Positions 12,355 to 24,100 of a stretch of DNA of 64,000 nt are shown piece by piece. The DNA comes from Diplolepis rosae (taxonomy: Eukaryota > Arthropoda > Insecta > Hymenoptera > Diplolepididae), in the NCBI GenBank assembly GCA_030998225.1, contig JAPYXD010000308.1, positions 4,412,001 through 4,476,000 of the forward strand, in the 5' to 3' direction. Position numbers and translations under genes: made by a program. A model generated the notes under the pieces. The model had not been told where the DNA came from. It saw only the letters and a list, made by a program, of their open reading frames with translations, and made no database searches. Position 1 is the stretch's first letter. Each line of letters begins with the position of its first letter.

Positions 12355-12395
12355 GGCACTGAAGAGGGCCCCCATCTGTGGCCGAAACGTTTGCC
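12355..12395 (+). ncRNA. Minimal hammerhead-ribozyme-like motif, PLE copy 2
   Basis: Same 41 nt as in copy 1: GGCA, CUGAAGA, a G+C-rich stem-loop II, GAAAC, GU, U and UGCC. It lies about 110 bp downstream of an A-rich tract and about 110 bp upstream of the RT start, within the region that in PLEs acts as the LTR-like sequence. Confidence 0.5.
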
Positions 12396-12502
12396 TTTCT
12401 AATGTTTATGTCCTCGATGACATAAATAATTAGAAACTAAGCTGACCCCAAGCCAAAATAAATATTACAGAATTATAACTGTGGGTCAATGTAACAAGGA
12501 AC

Positions 12503-14650
12503 ATGTACGGAAACATGTCACGATATAATTTTACAAATGGCAACAATCAGGGGGTAGAAATGGGATGGGTTTTTACAAACAAATTGAAGAAAGATATGGA
12601 TATGAGGAGGCATCACTCCTCAAAAAATGGTCTCAATCGAATCTGGAAATTGCAAAAAGTTTTAATCAAAGAATTTTTCTATTACGTTGTAGGAAACTTG
12701 AAGTTGTTCCCAAACACTTACAAGTACTTGGAACTCAAACCATCGGGTTCAATTCCAGAAGTATGGGTAAACGTTTCTTAAACTTGCATATCACCTTTCA
12801 GAAGTCCATTCTGAGTTTCGAGATTCGCGATATATGCGCACATTTGAGGAATCTCGAGAATCGGGTTGGACATCTTGAAAATAGAATTTTTGCTGTTTTT
12901 CCAGACCACGTGTTCGACAGATTTTTTGAATTTGAATCCAGGAAAGTCTCGCGCCAATTCGAGGAAAGTAAATTAAAGTGCAAAAGGAAATTGGATTGTC
13001 TAATTAACGCGATACATTACAATAAAAAGACTGTTTCAAACAGCAAACTCAACCAAAAGTGGTTCAAAAACCTGACAGGAAATCAAATCCCGGAAAATGT
13101 CGCAAAAATAGCTAGCTTAGGTATAAATTTCGGGGTTACTATTAAAAAAACGGGAAATTCCTACTTATACTATCATCGCGGACATTGAATCTAACATTAA
13201 TAAAATTAATCCGGAATCACATGATGAAATGCGACTTAAAGTCGCAAATGCTGTTAATAATTTTAAAAAATGTGGCAACGAGCATAAATCTAAATTCGTA
13301 CAGCCTGCTAAAGAAATCAAAGAAGCTAGAAATTTCGTTAAAAATAATCCGGACATAGTTTTTACCAGGGCAGACAAAGGTAACACCACAGTAGCCTTGA
13401 CGCGAACAGATTATAATGAGAAAGTTAAAAACCTTTTACAAGACGAGAACACATACCAAGTCCGCCCCAAAGACACAAAAACTAAAATACAAAATAAAGT
13501 CAATTCTCTAGTCAAATCATGGGAAAACAAGAGTCTAATTAACAACCTGTTAGCTAAGGATTTAAAGTCTTCCAATGCCGTTCCCTCGAGATTTTACGGA
13601 TTACCCAAAAATTCACAAAGAAAGTATTCCTGTTAGACCAATTGTTTCCTATGTGGGCAGCCCAACTTACAATCTAGCTTCATTCTTCAGCTCTACCATA
13701 TCCAAAAACACTACCCCACCTAGATCAAAAATCATCAACAGTTTTGAATTAGTTAAAAAACTTAAAAATGTGAACGTCCCGGATAACTATGTTCTGGCCT
13801 CATTAGATGTAGTCTCTCTCTTCACAAATGTACCCAAGGAAGCAGCTATCTCTGCAGTAAAAAGTAGATGGGATGAGATTCGTCGCAAAGTATCATTACC
13901 ATGGAGAGATTTCGAAGAAGGGTTGCGATTATGCTTAGACAGCACAGATTTTAACTTTGAGGGCAAAACTTATTTCCAAAAACGTGGATTACCAATGGGT
14001 TCTCCTTTCTCCCCCGTCCTTGCTGATTTAGTGATGGATGACCTAGAGAAAGACAGACTTTCCAACCTTGACTTTGAAGTACCTGTCTATTTTCGTTACG
14101 TTGACGATATTTTCATCATGGTTCCCAACACACATGTTGACCGCATTTTACAAATTTTCAATACTAACCCCCTCAATATTGAATTCACTCTAGAAAAAGA
14201 GGTCGGTGGTGCTATCAATTTCTTAGACGTCTCTATCACGAGGAAACAGAACCAAAAACTATCTTTCAATTGGTATAGAAAGCCTAGTTGGTCAGGCAGA
14301 TACCTTAACTTCAACTCCCACCACCCCCTTAGATATAAAAAAAGTGTAATTAACAACTTGGTTGACAGAGCAATTTTACTTTCAGACAAGAAATTTCAAA
14401 AAAACAACCTTAAATTAATTACAGATACACTAGATGAAAATGACTACCCACCTTGTTTCACACAAGACATTATTAACCAGAGACTTCTTACCCTTGAACA
14501 AAAAACACGATTAGGCAACAATCATATCGACATAAACGCGGAAATCAAACCTTTTCATTAGCATTCCTTATATCGAAGGTCTGTCAGAAAAAAATATCGG
14601 GAATCCTACACAGCTACAACTTGAAAACCGCGTATAAAAATCAAAAAATC
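12503..14650 (+). pseudogene. PLE reverse transcriptase, copy 2 (frameshifted)
   Basis: It corresponds base for base to the 725-residue ORF of copy 1 but is split into pieces by single-base length changes, all in homopolymers: 5 G instead of 6 at 12550, 7 A instead of 6 at 13144, 5 A instead of 4 at 13607, 4 T instead of 3 at 14552 and 7 A instead of 6 at 14588. All RT motifs remain, including ADKGNTTVAL, the motif A Asp, MGSPFSPVLADLVM and Y-V-D-D. Either the copy is a young pseudogene or the breaks are base-calling errors. The largest intact pieces are 12565-13188 and 13575-14561. Confidence 0.85.
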
Positions 14651-14655
14651 TAAAA

Positions 14656-15036
14656 ATGATATTCAAGCCAACCAAAGATAAAATTCCTAAAGAACTATCG
14701 TCCAACATCGTCTACAGCGTTCCTTGCAAAGGGAATGATTGCAAAGCCGTCTATATAGGTCAAACTAAAAGGTTCCTTAAAAACAGGTTAAAAGAACATA
14801 AAAACAACATTAGAGAAAGCCCTAATAAACAAAATGCACTAACTAAACATACAATTGAGAAAGACCATTTCTTCGATTTTGACAGAACAAAAATCCTAGC
14901 TAACGAAATACACTATAAAAAAAGATTACTGTTGGAAATGTGTCACATTGCAGGTACGGACGATGCAGTGAATCTTAGAACTGACATAGAAAACCTTTCT
15001 AAGATTTACAACCCTATACTTAAAAAAGGGTCATAA
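14656..15036 (+). CDS. PLE GIY-YIG endonuclease ORF, copy 2
   Basis: 126 residues, identical to the copy 1 ORF apart from one Asn/Asp difference (GTDDAVN against GTNDAVN). The GIY-YIG signature, catalytic Arg and Glu are all kept. The upstream A-rich linker differs from copy 1 and contains a stop in the RT frame, so here too the domain is out of frame with the RT. It is the 3'-most coding part of the element, followed by about 100 bp of 3' tail. Confidence 0.85.
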   Translation: MIFKPTKDKIPKELSSNIVYSVPCKGNDCKAVYIGQTKRFLKNRLKEHKNNIRESPNKQNALTKHTIEKDHFFDFDRTKILANEIHYKKRLLLEMCHIAGTDDAVNLRTDIENLSKIYNPILKKGS

Positions 15037-15141
15037 AAAATCTGACCTGAGAAATTGGGACTCCACCATGTATTTCAGTCGTCCCTTCAGGTTTTATGAT
15101 CTCACATCTGGCCATTTTATCTGGGCCAGATTTTGTTGACA

Positions 15142-18100
15142 CTCGCGCATTACTTGGCTACCTTATTTAGGCCAGAATTCGGAAATCTCGCGTATTAGTT
15201 GGCCACTTTATAACAATTCTTATACTCCTAAGCATTCGCGCATTACTTGGCCACCTTACTTTAAGTCAAAGTCCGGAAATCTCGCGCATTACTTGGCCAC
15301 TCTTTTCAAGACAGACTTCGTTTAACTCGCGTATTACTTGGCCACTTATAAAAATTCTTATACTCATAAGAACTCGCGCATTACTTGGCCACTTTACTTT
15401 AATTCAGAGTACGGAATTTTCACGTATTACTTGGCCACTTTATAAAAATTCTCTTACTCCTAAGAATTCGCGCATTACTTGGCCACTCTTTTCAAGACAG
15501 ACTTCGTTTAACTCGCGTATTACTTGGCCACTTATAGAAATTCTTATACTCCTAAGAACTCGCGCATTACTTGGCCACCTTACTTAAAGTCAGAGTCCGG
15601 AAATCTCGCGCACTACTTGGCCACTTTAGAAAAATTATTATACTCCTATGAATTCGCGTATTACTTGGCCACTTTAGAAAAATTCTTATAATCCTAAGAA
15701 CTCGCGTATTACTTGGCCACTTTACTTTAAGTCAGAGTCCGGAAATCTCGCGTATTAGTTGGCCACTTTATAACAATTCTTACACTCCTAAGAATTCGCG
15801 CATTACTTAGCCACTCTTTTCAAGACAGACTTCGTTTAACTCGCGTATTACGAGACCACTTATGTATTTATATCAGTCCTGTGGTCCATTGAACTCGCGC
15901 ATTACTTGGCCACCTTACTTAAGGTCAGAGTCCGGAAATCTCGCGTATTACTTGGCCACTTTAGAAAAATTCTTATACTCCTAAGAATTCGCGCATTACT
16001 TGGCCACCTTATTTAAAGTCAGAGTCCGGAAATCTCGCGTATTACTTGGCCACTTTAGGAAAATTCTTATAATCCTAAGAACTCGCGCATTACTTGGCCA
16101 CTTTACTTTAAGTCAGAGTCCGGAAATCTCGCGCATTACTTGGCCACTTTATAAAAATTCTTACACTCCTAAGAATTCGCGCATTACTTGGACACTCTTT
16201 TCAAGACAGACTTCGGTTAACTCGCGTATTACGACACCACTTATGTATTTATATCAGTCCTGTGGTCCATTAAACTTGCGCATTACTTGGCCACCTTACT
16301 TAAGGTCAAAGTCCGGAAATCTCGCGTATTACTTGGCCACTTTAGAAAAATTCTTATACTCCTAAGAATTCGCGCATTACTTGGCCACCTTATTTAAAGT
16401 CAGAGTCCGGAAATCTCGCGTATTACTTGGCCACTTTAGAAAAATTCTTATAATCCTAAGAACTCGCGCATTACTTGGCCACCTTACTTAAGGTCAGAGT
16501 CCGGAAATCTCGCGTATTACTTGGCCACTTTAGAAAAATTCTTATACTCCTAAGAATTCGCGCATTACTTGGCCACTCTTTTTAAGACAGACTTCGATTA
16601 ACTCGCGTATTACTTGGCTACTTATAAAAATTCTTATACTCCTAAGAACTCGCGCATTACTTGGCCACCTTACTTAAAGTCAGAGTCCGGAAATCTCGCG
16701 TACTACTTGACCACTTTAGAAAAATTCTTATACTCCTATGAATTCGCGTATTACTTGGCCACTTTATAAAAATTCTTACACTCCTAAGAACTCGCGCATT
16801 ACTTGGCCACTTTACTTTAAGTCAGAGTACGGAATTTTCACGTATTACTTGGCCACTTTATAAAAATTCTCTTACTCCTAAGAATTCGCGCATTACTTGG
16901 CCACTCTTTTCAAGACAGACTTCGTTTAACTCGCGTATTAGTTGGCCACTTGTAAAAATTCTTATACTTCTGAGAACTCGCGCATTACTTGGCCACTTTA
17001 GTTCTAGTGAGAGTCCGTAAATCTCGCGTATTAGTTGGCCACTTTATAACAATTCTTATACTCCTAAGAATTCGCGCATTACTTGGCCACTCTTTTCAAG
17101 ACAGACTTCGTTTAACTCGCGTATTACGAGACCACTTATGTATTTATATCAGTCCTGTGGTCCATTGAACTCGCGCATTACTTGGCCACCTTACTTAAAG
17201 TCACAGTCCGGAAATCTCGCGTATTACTTGGCCACTTTAGAAAAATTCTTATACTCCTAAGAATTCGCGCATTACTTGGCCACCTTATTTAAAGTCAGAG
17301 TCCGGAAATCTCGCGTATTACTTGGCCACTTTAGAAAAATTCTTATACTCCTAAGAACTCGCGCATTACTTGGCCACTTTACTTTAAGTCAGAGTCCGGA
17401 AATCTCGCGTATTAGTTGGCCACTTTATAACAATTCTTATACTCCTAAGAATTCGCGCATTACTTGGCCACTCTTTTCAAGACAGACTTCGTGTAACTCG
17501 CGTATTACTTGGCTACTTATAAAAATTCTTATACTCAGAAGAACTCGCGCATTACTTGGCCACCTTACTTAAAGTCAGAGTCCGGAAATCTCGCGCATTA
17601 TTTGGCCACTCTTTTCAGGACAGGCTTCGTCTAACTCGCGTATTACGAGGCCACTTATGTATTTATATCAGTCATGAGGTCCATTGAACTCGCGCATTAC
17701 TTGGCCACCTTACTTAAGGTCAGAGTCCGGAAATCTCGCGTATTACTTGGCCACTTTAGAAAAATTCTTATACTCCTAAGAATTCGCGCATTACTTGGCC
17801 ACCTTATTTAAAGTCAGAGTCCGGAAATCTCGCGTATTACTTGGCCACTTTAGAAAAATTCTTATAATCCTAAGAACTCGCGCATTACTTGGCCACTTTA
17901 CTTTAAGTCAGAGTCCGGAAATCTCGCGTACTACTTGGCCACTTTAGAAAAATTCTTATACTCCTATGAATTCGCGTATTACTTGGCCACTTTATAAAAA
18001 TTCTTATACTCCTAAGAATTCGCGCATTACTTGGCCACCTTATTTTAAGTCAGAGCCCGGAAATCTCGCGTATTACTTGGCCACTTTAGAAAAATTCTTA

Positions 18101-21100
18101 TACTCCTAAGAATTCGCGCATTACTTGGCCACTCTTTTTAAGACAGACTTCGTTTAACTCGCGTATTACTTGGCTACTTATAAAAATTCTTATACTCCTA
18201 AGAACTCGCGCATTACTTGGCCACCTTACTTAAAGTCAGAGTCCGGAAATCTCGCGTACTACTTGACCACTTTAGAAAAATTCTTATACTCCTATGAATT
18301 CGCGTATTACTTGGCCACTTTATAAAAATTCTTACACTCCTAAGAACTCGCGCATTACTTGGCCACTTTACTTTAAGTCAGAGTACGGAATTTTCACGTA
18401 TTACTTGGCCACTTTATAAAAATTCTCTTACTCCTAAGAATTCGCGCATTACTTGGCCACTCTTTTCAAGACAGACTTCGTTTAACTCGCGTATTAGTTG
18501 GCCACTTGTAAAAATTCTTATACTTCTAAGAACTCGCGCATTACTTGGCCACTTTAGTTCTAGTCAGAGTCCGGAAATCTCGCGTATTAGTTGGCCACTT
18601 TATAACAATTCTTATACTCCTAAGAATTCACGCATTACTTGGCCACTCTTTTCAAGACAGACTTCGTGTAACTCGCGTATTACTTGGCTACTTATAAAAA
18701 TTCTTATACTCAGAAGAACTCGCGCATTACTTGGCCACCTTACTTAAAGTCAGAGTCCGGAAATCTCGCGCATTATTTGGCCACTCTTTTCAGGACAGGC
18801 TTCGTCTAACTCGCGTATTACGAGGCCACTTATGTATTTATATCAGTCATGAGGTCCATTGAACTCGCGCATTACTTGGCCACCTTACTTAAGGTCAGAG
18901 TCCGGAAATCTCGCGTATTACTTGGCCACTTTAGAAAAATTCTTATACTCCTAAGAATTCGCGCATTACTTGGCCACCTTATTTAAAGTCAGAGTCCGGA
19001 AATCTCGCGTATTACTTGGCCACTTTAGAAAAATTCTTATAATCCTAAGAACTCGCGCATTACTTGGCCACTTTACTTTAAGTCAGAGTCCGGAAATCTC
19101 GCGTATTAGTTGGCCACTTTATAACAATTCTTATACTCCTAAGAATTCGCGCAGTACTTGGCCACCTTATTTAAGGTCAGAGTCCGGAAATCTCGCGTAT
19201 TAGTTGGCCTCTTACAAAAATTCTTATACTCCTAAGAACTCGCGTATTACTTGGCCACCTTACTTAAAGTCAGAGTCCCGAAATCTCGCGGACTACTTGG
19301 CCACTTTAGAAAAATTCTTATACTCCTAAGAACTCGCGCATTACTTGGCCACTTTTACTTTAAGTCAGAGTCCGGAAATCTCGCGTATTAGTTGGCCACT
19401 TTTATAACAATTCTTATACTCCTAAGAATTCGCGCATTACTTGGCCACCTTATTTAAGGTCAGAGTCCGGAAATCTCGCGTATTAGTTGGCCTCTTATAA
19501 AAATTCTTATACTCCTAAGAACTCGCGTATTACTTGGCCACCTTACTTAAAGTCAGAGTCCGGAAATCTCGCGTAATACTTGGCCACTTTACAAAAATTC
19601 TTATACTCCTATGAATTCGCGTATTACTTGGCCACTTTATAAAAATTCTTATACTCCTAAGAATTCGCGCATTACTTGGCCACCTTATTTAAAGTCAGAG
19701 TCCGGAAATCTCGCGTATTACTTGGCCACTTTAGAAAAATTCTTATAATCCTAAGAACTCGCGCATTACTTGGCCACTTTACTTTAAGTCAGAGTCCGGA
19801 AATCTCGCGTATTAGTTGGCCACTTTATAGCAATTCTTATACTCCTAAGAATTCGCGCATTACTTGGCCACTCTTTTTAAGACAGACTTCGTTTAACTCG
19901 CGTATTACTTGGCTACTTATAAAAACTCTTATACTCCTAAGAACTCGCGCATTACCTGGCCACCTTATTTTAAGTCAGAGTCCGGAAATCTCGCGTATTA
20001 CTTGGCCACTTTATAAAAATTCTTATACTCCTAAGAATTCGCGCATTACTTGGCCACCTTATTTAAAGTCAGAGTCCGGAAATCTCGCGTATTACTTGGC
20101 CACTTTAGAAAAATTCTTATACTCCTAAGAATTCGCGCATTACTTGGCCACTCTTTTTAAGACAGACTTCGTTTAACTCGCGTATTACTTGGCTACTTAT
20201 AAAAATTCTTATACTCCTAAGAACTCGCGCATTACTTGGCCACCTTACTTAAAGTCAGAGTCCGGAAATCTCGCGTACTACTTGAACACTTTAGAAAAAT
20301 TCTTATACTCCTATGAATTCGCGTATTACTTGGCCACTTTATAAAAATTCTTACACTCCTAAAAACTCGCGCATTACTTGGCCACTTTACTTTAAGTCAG
20401 AGTACGGAATTTTCACGTATTACTTGGACACTTTATAAAAATTCTCTTACTCCTAAGAATTCGCGCATTACTTGGCCACTCTTTTCAAGACAGACTTCGT
20501 TTAACTCGCGTATTAGTTGGCCACTTGTAAAAATCTTATACTTCTAAGAACTCGCGCATTACTTGGCCACTTTAGTTCTAGTCAGAGTCCGGAAATCTCG
20601 CGTATTAGTTGGCCACTTTATAACAATTCTTATACTCCTAAGAATTCGCGCATTACTTGGCCACTCTTTTCAAGACAGACTTCGTGTAACTCGCGTATTA
20701 CTTGGCTACTTATAAAAATTCTTATACTCAGAAGAACTCGCGCATTACTTGGCCACCTTACTTAAAGTCAGAGTCCGGAAATCTCGCGCATTATTTGGCC
20801 ACTCTTTTCAGGACAGGCTTCGTCTAACTCGCGTATTACGAGGCCACTTATGTATTTATATCAGTCATGAGGTCCATTGAACTCGCGCATTACTTGGCCA
20901 CCTTACTTAAGGTCAGAGTCCGGAAATCTCGCGTATTACTTGGCCACTTTAGAAAAATTCTTATACTCCTAAGAATTCGCGCATTACTTGGCCACTCTTT
21001 TCAAGACAGACTTCGTTTAACTCGCGTATTAGTTGGCCACTTGTAAAAATTCTTATACTTCTAAGAATTCGCGCATTACTTGGCCACTCTTTTCAAGACA

Positions 21101-24100
21101 GACTTCGTGTAACTCGCGTATTACTTGGCTACTTATAAAAATTCTTATACTCAGAAGAACTCGCGCATTACTTGGCCACCTTACTTAAAGTCAGAGTCCG
21201 GAAATCTCGCGCAATATTTGGCCACTCTTTTCAGGACAGGCTTCGTCTAACTCGCGTATTACGAGGCCACTTATGTATTTATATTAGTCATGAGGTCCAT
21301 TGAACTCGCGCATTACTTGGCCACCTTACTTAAGGTCAGAGTCCGGAAATCTCGCGTATTACTTGGCCACTTTAGAAAAATTCTTATACTCCTAAGAATT
21401 CGCGCATTACTTGGCCACCTTATTTAAAGTCAGAGTCCGGAAATCTCGCGTATTACTTGGCCACTTTAGAAAAATTCTTATAATCCTAAGAACTCGCGCA
21501 TTACTTGGCCACTTTACTTTAAGTCAGAGTCCGGAAATCTCGCGTATTAGTTGGCCACTTTATAACAATTCTTATACTCCTAAGAATTCGCGCAGTACTT
21601 GGCCACCTTATTTAAAGTCAGAGTCCGGAAATCTCGCGTATTAGTTGGCCTCTTACAAAAATTCTTATACTCCTAAGAACTCGCGTATTACTTGGCCACC
21701 TTACTTAAAGTCAGAGTCCCGAAATCTCGCGTACTACTTGGCCACTTTAGAAAAATTCTTATACTCCTATGAATTCGCGTATTACTTGGCCACTTTATAA
21801 AAATTCTTATACTCCTAAGAATTCGCGCATTACTTGGCCACCTTATTTAAAGTCAGAGTCCGGAAATCTCGCGTATTACTTGGCCACTTTAGAAAAATTC
21901 TTATAATCCTAACAACTCGCGCATTACTTGGCCACTTTACTTTAAGTCAGAGTCCGGAAATCTCGCGTATTAGTTGGCCACTTTATAACAATTCTTATAC
22001 TCCTAAGAATTCGCGCATTAGTTGGCCAGTTTAGTTTAGGTCAGAGTCCGGAAATTTCGCGTATTAGTTGGCCTCTTATAAAAATTCTTATACTCCTAAG
22101 AACTCGCGTATTACTTGGCCACCTTACTTAAAGTCAGAGTCCGGAAATCTCGCGTACTACTTGGCCACTTTAGAAAAATTCTTATACTCCTATGAATTCG
22201 CGTATTACTTGGCCACTTTATAAAAATTCTTATACTCCTAAGAATTCGCGCATTACTTGGCCACCTTATTTAAAGTCAGAGTCCGGAAATCTCGCGTATT
22301 ACTTGGCCACTTTAGAAAAATTCTTATAATCCTAAGAACTCGCGCATTACTTGGCCACTTTACTTTAAGTCAGAGTCCGGAAATCTCGCGTATTAGTTGG
22401 CCACTTTATAGCAATTCTTATACTCCTAAGAATTCGCGCATTACTTGGCCACTCTTTTTAAGACAGACTTCGTTTAACTCGCGTATTACTTGGCTACTTA
22501 TAAAAATTCTTATACTCCTAAGAACTCGCGCATTACGTGGCCACCTTATTTTAAGTCAGAGCCCGGAAATCTCGCGTATTACTTGGCCACTTTATAAAAG
22601 TTCTTATACTCCTAAGAATTCGCGCATTACGTGGCCACCTTACTTAAAGTCAGAGTCCGGAAATCTCGCGTATTAGTTGGCCACTTTATAACAATTCTTA
22701 TACTCCTAAGATTTCGCGCATTACTTGGACACTCTTTTTAAGACAGACTTCGTTTAACTGGCGTATTACTTGGCTACTTATAAAAATTCTTATACTCCTA
22801 AGAACTCGCGCATTACTTGGCCACCTTACTTAAAGTCAGAGTCCGGAAATCTCGCGTACTACTTGGCCACTTTAGAAAAATTCTTATACTCCTATGAATT
22901 CGCGTATTACTTGGCCACTTTATACCATTTGTGATACTCCTAAGAACTCGCGCATTACTTGGTCACTTTACTTTAAGTCAGAGTACGGAATTTTCACGTA
23001 TTACTTGGCCACTTTATAAAAATTCTCTTCCTCCTAAGAATTCGCGCATTACTTGGCCACTCTTTTCAAGACAGACTTCGTTTAACTCGCGTATTAGTTG
23101 GCCACTTGTAAAAATTCTTATACTTCTAAGAACTCGCGCATTACTTGGCCACTTTTAGTTCTAGTCAGAGTCCGGAAATCTCGCGTATTAGTTGGCCACT
23201 TTATAACAATTCTTATACTCCTAAGAATTCGCGCATTACTTGGCCACTCTTTTCAAGACAGACTTCGTGTAACTCGCGTATTACTTGGCAACATATAAAA
23301 ATTCTTATACTCAGAAGAAGTCGCGCATTACTTGGCCACCTTACTTAAAGTCAGAGTCCGGAAATCTCGCGCATTTTTTGGCCACTGTTTTCAGGACAGG
23401 CTTCGTCTAACTCGCGTATTACGAGGCCACTTATGTATTTATATCAGTCATGAGGTCCATTGAACTCGCGCATTACTTGGCCACCTTACTTAAGGTCAGA
23501 GTCCGGAAATCTCGCGTATTACTTGGCCACTTTAGAAAAATTCTTATACTCCTAAGAATTCGCGCATTACTTGGCCACCTTATTTAAAGTCAGAGTCCGG
23601 AAATCTCGCGTATTAGTTGGCCACTTTATAACAATTCTTATACTCCTAAGAATTCGCGCATTACTTGGCCACTCTTTTTAAGACAGACTTCGTTTAACTC
23701 GCGTATTACTTGGCTACTTATAAAAATTCTTATACTCCTAAGAACTCGCGCATTACTTGGCCACCTTACTTAAAGTCAGAGTCCGGAAATCTCGCGTACT
23801 ACTTGACCACTTTAGAAAAATTCTTATACTCCTATGAATTCGCGTATTACTTGGCCACTTTATACAAATTCTTACACTCCTAAGAACTCGCGCATTACTT
23901 GGCCACTTTACTTTAAGTCAGAGTACGGAATTTTCACGTATTACTTGGCCACTTTATAAAAATTCTCTTACTCCTAAGAATTCGCGCATTACTTGGCCAC
24001 TCTTTTCAAGACAGACTTCGTTTAACTCGCGTATTAGTTGGCCACTTGTAAAAATTCTTATACTTCTAAGAACTCGCGCATTACTTGGCCACTTTAGTTC

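Larger units (their letters stand above)
11481..15141 (+). mobile_element. Penelope-like element copy 2
   Basis: Plus-strand PLE that has the longest 5' non-coding region here (about 1 kb before the ATG). It is near-identical to copy 1 over the shared part. Its 3' end passes directly into satellite at about 15141 with the same junction as copy 1. The 5' region contains long antisense and sense open frames (around 11550-11837 and 11949-12203). They repeat in copy 3 only because the DNA is duplicated, and I see no protein family in them. The exact 5' boundary with decayed satellite is uncertain by about 150 bp. Confidence 0.85.
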
